Below are positions 48,347-54,352 of a stretch of 54,352 nucleotides of DNA, in pieces. Position 1 is the stretch's first letter; each line of letters begins with the position of its first letter. This stretch comes from DYGX01 sp035325905 (GTDB lineage: Bacteria; Chloroflexota; Anaerolineae; Aggregatilineales; Aggregatilineaceae). The notes under the pieces were generated by a model. That model saw only the letters and a program-made list of their open reading frames with translations, was not told the origin of the DNA and made no database searches. The position numbers and the translations under genes are program-made. The stretch covers positions 1-54,352 of the forward strand of contig DAOKYY010000020.1 in the NCBI GenBank assembly GCA_035325905.1, in the 5' to 3' direction.

Positions 48347-49837
48347 ATGAACCCGGTCGATCCTTCCTCGACGCGCGCCCCGGCTGGAAGACGGCCCTGG
48401 CTGCTGCCGGGCGCGATCCTGGCGGGCGGCGTGCTGGCGTGGGTCCTGGCGGCGGTCGTCGTCTTCGCGACCGCCCGCGACGCCGATCAGGACTCTGAGC
48501 GCGACGCGCCCGATCTGCTGCCCACTGTCATCGCTGCCAAGCCCACACGCGCCGCCCCGACGCTTGCGCCGCTGCCGAGCAGCACGCCCAGCGCGACCGC
48601 GACTGAGACGCCCGGCGCGACGCCCAGCGTCACACCGTCCGTGACGCCTTCTCCAACCGGGACGGACGCCCCGACCGGGACGCCCACCGCGACGCCGATC
48701 GCGACTCTGACGCAGACTCCGACCGATACGCCGGCGGAGGCCCTGGCGGAAATCATCTCGGCAGCGCCAGCGGTCGCGGTGTCCGCGACGCCCCCGCCGA
48801 CGCCGACCTCGCGCGCCGGGGTCGAACCTGACGCGGCGGGCGATCCGCCCACGACCGCGCCGGGAGCGCCTGTCGGGGTAGCGGGCGCGCTCACGGCGTG
48901 CGCGCCGCCCGAAGGCTGGGAAGCCTACACCGTCCAGCAGGACGACACGCTCTTCGCGTTCGCGCTGGGCGCGGGGAACACGGTCACGGTCGACGATCTG
49001 ATCGCGGCCAACTGCCTGACCAGCCGCTATCTAAGCGTGGGTCAGCAGCTTTATCTGCCGCCTGGCGCGGCGGAGAACGCGCCGCCTTCGGTCCCGGCGG
49101 CGGCAGCGGGCGTCACCGGGGCGCGCGGCCCGCGCACGCCCAACTGCCCGTGCACGATCATCATCCCGGCTGGCTGGCGGCTGGAGCAGGTCGCGGCGGC
49201 GGTGGATGCGGCCTCGACGCTGTTCACCGGGGCGGACTTTCTGGCGGCGGCCGGGCCGGGCGCGCAGGCGCCGTTCGACTTCACGCAGGAGCGCCCGCCG
49301 GGGGCCTCGCTCGAAGGGTTCCTCTATCCGGGCGCTTACACGGCGCAGAACGACACGACCGCCGAGGCGTTCCGCGACATGCTACTGAGCGCGTTCGCGG
49401 CCAACGTCGGGCCGAGCGTGCGCGCCGACGCCGCCGCGAAGGGCATCTCCTTCTACCAGGCGTTGATCATCGCCTCGATTGTCCAGCGCGAGTCTCGCGC
49501 GCCGGAAACGCAGAAGCTGGTCGCCAGCATCTTCTTCAACCGCCTGCGCGACGGCAACCGGCTGGCCTCGACCGTGCCGGTCTCGTACGCGCTCGGCGGG
49601 CCGGGCAACTGGTGGCCGCGCGTGACCGGCTCGAATATGGAAGTGGACTCGCCCTACAACACGTACACGCGGCCCGGCCTGCCGCCGACGCCGATCAACA
49701 GCCCGGATATCAACGCCATCCTGGGCACGGTCTACGCGCCGGAGACGGATTACTATTACATGGCCGGGGGCTGCGGGCGCGGCGCGATGTTCGCGCGCAC
49801 CTACGAGGAGCATCTGGCGAACATTCGCTGCGAGTGA
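48347..49837 (+). CDS. mltG: LysM-containing MltG-like endolytic transglycosylase
   Basis: A 496-aa membrane-anchored protein: one TM helix (about residues 18-40), a long Thr/Pro-rich linker (about 60-180), a LysM module (about 190-235) and a C-terminal YceG/MltG domain (about 265-496). The catalytic glutamate is Glu382 in ASIVQRESRAPETQKL; IFFNRL, YNTYTRPGLPPTPI and YYYMAGG are conserved. MltG cuts nascent glycan strands and sets their length. The usual N-terminal LysM-like subdomain is replaced or supplemented by a true LysM. Start choice is ATG 48347; GTG 48344 is adjacent and could be used by a leaderless mRNA. Confidence 0.8.
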   Translation: MNPVDPSSTRAPAGRRPWLLPGAILAGGVLAWVLAAVVVFATARDADQDSERDAPDLLPTVIAAKPTRAAPTLAPLPSSTPSATATETPGATPSVTPSVTPSPTGTDAPTGTPTATPIATLTQTPTDTPAEALAEIISAAPAVAVSATPPPTPTSRAGVEPDAAGDPPTTAPGAPVGVAGALTACAPPEGWEAYTVQQDDTLFAFALGAGNTVTVDDLIAANCLTSRYLSVGQQLYLPPGAAENAPPSVPAAAAGVTGARGPRTPNCPCTIIIPAGWRLEQVAAAVDAASTLFTGADFLAAAGPGAQAPFDFTQERPPGASLEGFLYPGAYTAQNDTTAEAFRDMLLSAFAANVGPSVRADAAAKGISFYQALIIASIVQRESRAPETQKLVASIFFNRLRDGNRLASTVPVSYALGGPGNWWPRVTGSNMEVDSPYNTYTRPGLPPTPINSPDINAILGTVYAPETDYYYMAGGCGRGAMFARTYEEHLANIRCE

Positions 49838-49852
49838 GCGGGCGCGACCGGC

Positions 49853-50683
49853 TCAGGGCACGGTCAGGCGCGGCGTCCAGCGCGGCGCCTGACCGCCGGG
49901 CGGCGCTTCTTCCAGCACGACGCGCGTAATCGTCCAGGCGCGCGGCTCAAAATCTCGCTGCAAGTCCGCGATCAGGTGCGGAAAGACCGGCGGCGGGACC
50001 GCGTCCGCCACGACGATACGCGGCTCAAAGGCGTCGGGCGGCTCGTCGCACGGCTCGATCAGGTCGCTCAGGGCGCGGGCCAGCGCCTGCTGGGCGGCGG
50101 TGATCCGCCCGACCGGCGCCAGCGCCCACCCCGCGACGTAGCGCCGCGCGCCGATCACCTCGGCGGCGACCTCATTCAGCGTCACATCCAGCGGCAATCG
50201 CTCGGCAGCCCAAGCGCGCAGCGCGTCTTCAAGCGCGCCGGGATCGTCGCTGCGAAACGGCGCGATCAGCGCCAGCGCGCCGGGAGCGTCGCCTTCGAGC
50301 GCGTGGTCGCCCCTCGCCGTGGCGACTTCGGCGCGCAACTCGTCCGTCAGCGGGACGACGATCCGGTACAGGCAGGGCGCGGCGGGCGCGCTCGCCGCCG
50401 GAAGCGCGATCTCCGGCTGGCGGGCAGGCGCGCTGTGCTCGCCTAGCGGCGTTTCAGCGTCCGCTGCCGGACTTTCGGGGACAGGCGGCTCGGCGGGAGC
50501 CACGACAGGCGCGGCGTCCTCTTCCGTGACCTCGATCGCGTTGAGGTCTTCCTCGTCCACCCAGGCCGCGTCTTCCAGCGGCTCGTAGACGATGTCCTCG
50601 TCGTGCACCTCGTCGCCGTAGTCGTCTTTGCGCGGCAGGCTGCGCCCGGAGTCGTCGGGCGAAAAACGGGCCGGGATGTTCAT
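49853..50683 (-). CDS. Unknown protein with degenerate 2H phosphoesterase-like domain
   Basis: A 276-aa protein. Residues 1-95 are acidic and disordered, with many Asp, Glu and Pro. The C-terminal part (about 105-270) has the strand and spacing pattern of LigT/2'-5' RNA ligase-type 2H proteins: a strand ending APFRSDDPGALEDAL, then LDVTLNEV, and the region FEPRIVVAD where the second HxT motif (PHxT) is expected. Neither catalytic histidine is present. Activity by that mechanism is unlikely; RNA or nucleotide binding is possible. The assignment rests on pattern only. Confidence 0.45.
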   Translation of the reverse strand: MNIPARFSPDDSGRSLPRKDDYGDEVHDEDIVYEPLEDAAWVDEEDLNAIEVTEEDAAPVVAPAEPPVPESPAADAETPLGEHSAPARQPEIALPAASAPAAPCLYRIVVPLTDELRAEVATARGDHALEGDAPGALALIAPFRSDDPGALEDALRAWAAERLPLDVTLNEVAAEVIGARRYVAGWALAPVGRITAAQQALARALSDLIEPCDEPPDAFEPRIVVADAVPPPVFPHLIADLQRDFEPRAWTITRVVLEEAPPGGQAPRWTPRLTVP

Positions 50684-50726
50684 CGCGTTCGCGCTCTCTC
50701 CGTTTCGCGTCTCAGAGCGTGTGGCC

Positions 50727-51581
50727 TTAGCTCAGCGCGGCGAAAGTCACCAGACGAATCCCTTCCGCCTGCACGCACTCGCGGGTCGCGGCGTGCGTCA
50801 GGTGCAGCAGCTCGTCCTCACGCTGCTCGACCAGGCCGCTGGCGCGCAGCGCGTCGTCCACGTAGCCGGGGTGACACAGCAGCTCGGTGACGCCCTCGTC
50901 GGGCAGCGTCGTCAGGATGACCAACAGCGCCGCCAGGGTGGGCCGCTCCGTCGAATAGTCGAGCGCCAGATAATCCGGCCAGCGCGGGCGCGGCCCGTCC
51001 TCCAGCGCAGCGCGCAGCGACGCCAGCAGCGCAGGGGCGCGCTCCGGCTTCAGGCCGCGCAGCATCCCGGCCATGAAATTCAAAATCGCCTCGTCGGGCT
51101 GGTCAAGCTGCGGCGCGCGGATCGGCAGGCCATGCGCGGCGGCCAGATCGAGCGTGGCGCGCAGCGCCGCCGGGTGCAAATACGCGGCGTGGTGGTGCGA
51201 GTCCAGGTGATCCGGCGCGCGCCCGGCGAGGCGGGTGAAGGCGTCGAACTGCGCCTCGATCTCAGCGCGCAATTCCTGCGCGTCGAAGCGCTCCATCGCG
51301 GCGGGCCACTCGCGGATGCCGTAGAACTCGCCGCGCTCGTTGACCAGCGAGCGCACCTGGGCGGCGGGCAGCGCCGGTTTGCCGCTCGTCAGGGTAATGT
51401 GCAGCCCGATTCCCAGGTTGGGCGCTTCGGTCCGGGCCAGCTCCAGGCCGGGCGCGGCGTCCGGCAGGTTGATCATGACGGTGGTCGAGGTCACGATTCC
51501 TTTGCGGTGCGCTTCGATGATGCCCCGGTTGACGCCGGGCGCGCGCCCAAAGTCGTCCGCGTTGACGATTAGCTGCTTCAT
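50727..51581 (-). CDS. ChbG/HpnK (YdjC) family deacetylase
   Basis: A 284-aa YdjC-fold carbohydrate deacetylase. The metal-binding motifs are NADDFG (residues 7-12), GLHITLT and DSHHHAAY. Family members remove acetyl groups from chitooligosaccharides or, as HpnK, from hopanoid intermediates; the substrate here is unknown. The ATG at 51581 is used because it precedes the first beta strand of the fold; the frame is open to 51803 without similarity. It is divergent from the DUF6909-like gene. Confidence 0.8.
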   Translation of the reverse strand: MKQLIVNADDFGRAPGVNRGIIEAHRKGIVTSTTVMINLPDAAPGLELARTEAPNLGIGLHITLTSGKPALPAAQVRSLVNERGEFYGIREWPAAMERFDAQELRAEIEAQFDAFTRLAGRAPDHLDSHHHAAYLHPAALRATLDLAAAHGLPIRAPQLDQPDEAILNFMAGMLRGLKPERAPALLASLRAALEDGPRPRWPDYLALDYSTERPTLAALLVILTTLPDEGVTELLCHPGYVDDALRASGLVEQREDELLHLTHAATRECVQAEGIRLVTFAALS

Positions 51582-51783
51582 CCTGTCCGCTCGCTGTGTG
51601 ATCGCAGGGCGCTTCGGTTTGCCCGGCCCTAGTATGATCACCCGGCGCGCGTAATGCAAGTGACATTCGGGGGAACCGAGCGCCTCGCCGCCTTCGTTTT
51701 TCAGGCGCGATTGTGTTATATCTTGTGCATCCCGCGTGGGAAGACAAGTTTTTTTCTGCTCAAGGCCAGCGAGGAAACACGCC

Positions 51784-53631
51784 ATGGATCGAACCGTACC
51801 CAAGACCGGCAGTGAGGAAATCGAGCTATATCTGCGGACGATCTATTCCCTGCTGCGCTCGACGCGCGCGGTGCAGCTGGACGCGCTGATCGAGGCGCAT
51901 GTGGCGATGAACTCCTCGCTGCACATCAACGCGCGCCAGCCGGGGCTGGACGCCTCCGCGCTGTTCTACGCCGTGATGCGTCTTCCGGCGTGCGTCGCGG
52001 ATGTCGAGAGAGTCGTCATGGGGCAGACTGACCGCGTCTTCCACGATTACGGCTATGAAGATGTCGCCCAGTGGGAGCATGTCACGGCGCCGGGGCGCCG
52101 CCGCCGGATGGCGTATGACGGCAAGGGCACGCTCGCGGCGTTCATCGCCAGCCAGTCCGACATCGACGACCTGATCCCGATGCTGGTCGCCTACCAGATC
52201 GAGTGGAACAAGCTCTACCCGGTCTTGCAGTCGGTCAGCGCCCAGGCGGTTCTGGCGGCCTACGGGGCGGATCGGACGCTGGCGCGCACCGCCGAGCTGG
52301 CGCGGCTGCTGGACGTTACACCCGACGAGCTGAGCCGCCTCGAAGAAGCCTGGGGGCCGGGCATGACCGCCACGCTCCAGAAGATCGCGCGCGGGCCGAA
52401 GAAATTCTCGGTCCGGCTGCTGGCCGGGACCTTCGTCAACTACCAGCGCGCGACCTCGGCCTGGTGGCTGAACGTCCGCCAGAAGGTCGAGCCGGTCACG
52501 GTCGAGGACCGGCCCGCGTACTTCGTGTCGAGCAATATCCACGCCATCCCGAACCTGCTCAGCGGGTTCGCCCTGAGCGAAGAAGACGCCATCTTCGACT
52601 ACGTGCGCAAGGCCAACGACCCCGCGCTGACCGCCGAGTACGACTACGTGCGCCTGCGCGACGAGCTGAACAACAAAAATAACTTTCTGTACTACGCGCT
52701 GCGGCGCTACGCCAGCCAGCCGGAGATCGACGCGCGCCGGATCGAGGCCGAGCGCACGCGGGGCATCCAGCGCGTCGCCAGCGAGCACGGGTTCGACATC
52801 GAGGCGCAGGTGATCGAGCTGAGCAAGCTCGACCTCGACGCGATCGACCCGCGCCTGATGTGCTGCACCGAGGGCGAGATGCGCCGCCTGCGCGACAGCG
52901 ACGCGGTGATCATCAACATCGACTACCCGCTCGGCATGGCGGCCTATCACGTCTTGGCGAAGATCAGCCAGTACGTCACGCAGATGCAGGGCATCTACGT
53001 GATCGGCAAGGCGGCGACGCTCAACGCGCGGATCGGCGACGTGATGCTGGCGAACGTGATCTACGACGAGCACAGCCAGAACTCGTACCTGTTCGGCAAC
53101 TGCTTCAGCGCGTCCGACATTCTGCCGTATTTGACCCAGAGCAGCGTGCTCGATAACCAGAAGGGCGTCAGCGTGCGCGGGACGTTTCTGCAAAACGCGC
53201 GCTACATGGACGTGTTCTACCGCGAGGGGTACACCATCGTCGAGATGGAAGCCGGGCCGTACCTGTCCGCGATTTACGAGATGATCCGCGCCCAGCGCCA
53301 CCCGATCAACGAGATCGTCAACCTCTACATCGCGCCGTTCGACGTGGGCTTTCTGCACTACGCGAGCGACACGCCGATGAGCAAGGGGCGCAACCTCGGC
53401 GCGGGCCGCCTGAGCTACATGGGCGCCGAGCCGACCTACGCCACCGCGATCGCGGTGCTGCGGCGCATTTTCGCGGTCGAGCTAGAGCGGCTGCGCCAGC
53501 ACCCGTCGCCCGCCAAGCAGCGCACCGAGAACCCAACGCTGAAAGAGGAAGGAAGCGGGAATGGAAGTCTTTCAGGCGATCCGGACCAACCGGTCAGTGC
53601 GCCAGTTCACGGATCGACCGGTCCGGCGTGA
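51784..53631 (+). CDS. DUF6909-like protein with nucleoside phosphorylase-like C-terminus
   Basis: A 615-aa protein that I match from memory to the family annotated as DUF6909. The N-terminal half (about 1-330) is helical (YLRTIYSLLRSTRAVQLDALIEAHVAMNSS). The C-terminal half (about 380-575) resembles the phosphorylase/MTAP fold: IGKAATLNARIGDVMLANV, IYDEHSQNSYLFGNCF and VEMEAGPYL. Ligand and role are unknown. The Gly/Ser/Pro-rich last 40 residues run 71 nt into the nitroreductase gene in another frame. ATG 51784 follows GAGGA. Confidence 0.65.
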   Translation: MDRTVPKTGSEEIELYLRTIYSLLRSTRAVQLDALIEAHVAMNSSLHINARQPGLDASALFYAVMRLPACVADVERVVMGQTDRVFHDYGYEDVAQWEHVTAPGRRRRMAYDGKGTLAAFIASQSDIDDLIPMLVAYQIEWNKLYPVLQSVSAQAVLAAYGADRTLARTAELARLLDVTPDELSRLEEAWGPGMTATLQKIARGPKKFSVRLLAGTFVNYQRATSAWWLNVRQKVEPVTVEDRPAYFVSSNIHAIPNLLSGFALSEEDAIFDYVRKANDPALTAEYDYVRLRDELNNKNNFLYYALRRYASQPEIDARRIEAERTRGIQRVASEHGFDIEAQVIELSKLDLDAIDPRLMCCTEGEMRRLRDSDAVIINIDYPLGMAAYHVLAKISQYVTQMQGIYVIGKAATLNARIGDVMLANVIYDEHSQNSYLFGNCFSASDILPYLTQSSVLDNQKGVSVRGTFLQNARYMDVFYREGYTIVEMEAGPYLSAIYEMIRAQRHPINEIVNLYIAPFDVGFLHYASDTPMSKGRNLGAGRLSYMGAEPTYATAIAVLRRIFAVELERLRQHPSPAKQRTENPTLKEEGSGNGSLSGDPDQPVSAPVHGSTGPA

Positions 53632-54082
53632 GGACATCGAGCAGATTCTCCACGCCGGGCGGCTGTCAGGCTCGGCTAAAAACGCGCAGCCGTGGCAGTT
53701 TATCGTCGTCACCGCGCGCGATTCGCTACAAGCGCTGAGCGGGTGCGGGCCGTGGTGCGGGCACCTGGCAGGCGCCGCGTTTGGGGTGGTGATGACCGTG
53801 GACGACCTGCGCGAGCCGCCGACGCTCACCAAGCCGTTCGACCTGGGCCGCGCCGCGCAGAATATGATCCTCGCCGCGTGGGAGCTAGGGATCGCGTCGT
53901 GCATGGCGACAATCTACGAGCCGGAGCGCGTGCGCGAGACGCTCGGCATTCCCGCCGAGCGCGCCGTCCCCTGGGCGATCTCGTTCGGGTACCCCGCGCC
54001 GGAAGTCGATCCACGCACGCGCCCGCCGCGCGCTACCGGGCGCAAGGCGCTTGACGAGGTGGTGCGCTGGGAGCGGTGGTAG
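53561..54082 (+). CDS. Nitroreductase family protein
   Basis: A 173-aa FMN-binding nitroreductase-fold protein. The FMN-binding start RTNRSVRQFTDRPV, SGSAKNAQPWQF and the C-terminal LGIASCMATIYEPE and GYPAPE are visible. These enzymes reduce nitro, quinone or flavin substrates with NAD(P)H, usually as dimers. The ATG at 53561 lies inside the preceding gene and has a strong AGGAAGGAAG site, so the 71-nt overlap is likely real and the genes coupled. It is followed directly by a decamer array. Confidence 0.8.
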   Translation: MEVFQAIRTNRSVRQFTDRPVRREDIEQILHAGRLSGSAKNAQPWQFIVVTARDSLQALSGCGPWCGHLAGAAFGVVMTVDDLREPPTLTKPFDLGRAAQNMILAAWELGIASCMATIYEPERVRETLGIPAERAVPWAISFGYPAPEVDPRTRPPRATGRKALDEVVRWERW

Positions 54083-54160
54083 CGAGAGCGGCGAAGACCA
54101 GGAAAGAGCAGTCGAAGAACAGCGAAAAGCAGCATAAAAGCAGCGAAAGGCAGCAACGGA
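54083..54160 (+). repeat. CAGCNAAGNN decamer array (site D)
   Basis: It begins at the nitroreductase stop codon. Units such as CAGCGAAAAG, CAGCATAAAAG (11 nt) and CAGCGAAAGG repeat at 10-11 nt spacing in the sense of the gene. There is no facing array; the GCGCAGC repeat follows directly. Confidence 0.65.
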
Positions 54161-54171
54161 AGCGGCTTCGT

Positions 54172-54242
54172 AGGGGCGCAGCTTGCTGCGCCCGCTGAAT
54201 CACAGAGGCTATGGGCGCAGGGAGCTTCCGCCTCCACACAAA
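54172..54242 (+). repeat. GCGCAGC palindrome-containing dispersed repeat, copy 2
   Basis: It shares an exact 22-nt block (54176-54197) with the minus strand of 30910-30931, followed by ATGGGCG and a GGAGCTTCC palindrome in the same order. The 54083-54352 interval holds arrays and a promoter but no gene. Confidence 0.55.
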
Positions 54243-54312
54243 CGCCTGTTTTCTATTAATGCGCAGCTTCAATAGGGTGGGTAGCAACCTCCAAGAAAAC
54301 CTCGTTTCATGC

Positions 54313-54342
54313 TTGACTTTACTAGAACATATGTGCTAGAAT
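54313..54342 (+). promoter_or_regulatory. Promoter overlapped by a LexA-like palindrome
   Basis: TTGACT (54313-54318), an 18-bp spacer and TAGAAT (54337-54342). The 18-bp CTAGAACATATGTGCTAG (54322-54339) spans the spacer and overlaps the -10; only one base pair breaks its symmetry. Its core GAACATATGTGC differs by one base from GAACATATGTTC, which fits the Gram-positive LexA (Cheo box) consensus. The controlled gene lies beyond the window; lexA, recA or a translesion polymerase gene would be typical. Confidence 0.6.
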
Positions 54343-54352
54343 AGTGCTGGGC

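Noticed and set aside
14463..54160. Decamer arrays considered as CRISPR
   Set aside because: Units are 10 nt with no unique spacers, and no cas genes are present.

Overview
The window is 54 kb of GC-rich bacterial DNA, densely coded on both strands, with no rRNA, tRNA, CRISPR array or recognisable transposase. Several features fit a Chloroflexota bacterium of the Anaerolineae type: Pro/Thr-rich 'TPTPTP' linkers on exported proteins, LysM lipoproteins, CpXC and DUF1385 proteins, an FHA/RodA/PBP set, a fused NuoCD, and many extended -10 promoters. This placement is an inference from gene content. One scaffold gap of exactly 100 N lies at 14518-14617, with the same 55 bp on both sides, so it is probably an unresolved contig overlap.

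Layout. 298-2136: an M23 endopeptidase with an N-terminal barrel-like region and a golvesin-like domain. 2307-14462: an interrupted version of the actinobacterial fhaA-fhaB-rodA-pbpA cell-wall cluster. The two FHA genes come first, followed by GNAT, SDR, short MutS-like, CHAT-STAND-TPR, zinc-finger membrane protein and mtnP genes, and then the SEDS glycosyltransferase overlapping a penicillin-binding protein. All three transpeptidase motifs of that PBP are altered. 14712-21136, minus strand: CpXC protein, GAF/PAS histidine kinase, class III aminotransferase, OmpR-type regulator and ROK kinase. 21355-28488, plus strand: mutS, a GT4 glycosyltransferase, recJ and a GT-C membrane protein. 28590-34691: LysM lipoprotein, DUF1385 protein, methyltransferase, tandem PstS-like protein and a second lipoprotein. 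34874-41241: DnaQ-DinG helicase, small membrane protein, efp, a Cys-rich protein, HAD hydrolase and DinB-TPR protein. 41392-47155, minus strand: a secreted protein, a compact iscX-nuoB-nuoCD-nuoI operon and a tandem-domain membrane protein. 47568-54082: a cysteine-containing ArsR/SufR-like regulator, LysM-MltG, a degenerate 2H-like protein, a ChbG/YdjC deacetylase, a DUF6909-like protein and a nitroreductase. The last 50 bp hold a promoter overlapped by a LexA-like palindrome; its gene lies outside the window.

The most unusual signals are these. (1) Four arrays of a ~10-nt repeat, CAGCNAAGNN, each start at a stop codon and read in the sense of the gene they follow. Two pairs of convergent genes carry facing arrays that can fold into long hairpins. 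(2) An active-looking SEDS protein is paired with a catalytically dead-looking PBP. (3) IscX is translationally coupled to NuoB. (4) A single-protein CHAT-STAND candidate conflict system stands beside a zinc-binding two-TM protein. (5) Several enzymes lack family catalytic or metal-binding residues: the SDR, the ROK kinase, the 2H-like protein and the short MutS. (6) At least one transcript (2307) looks leaderless.
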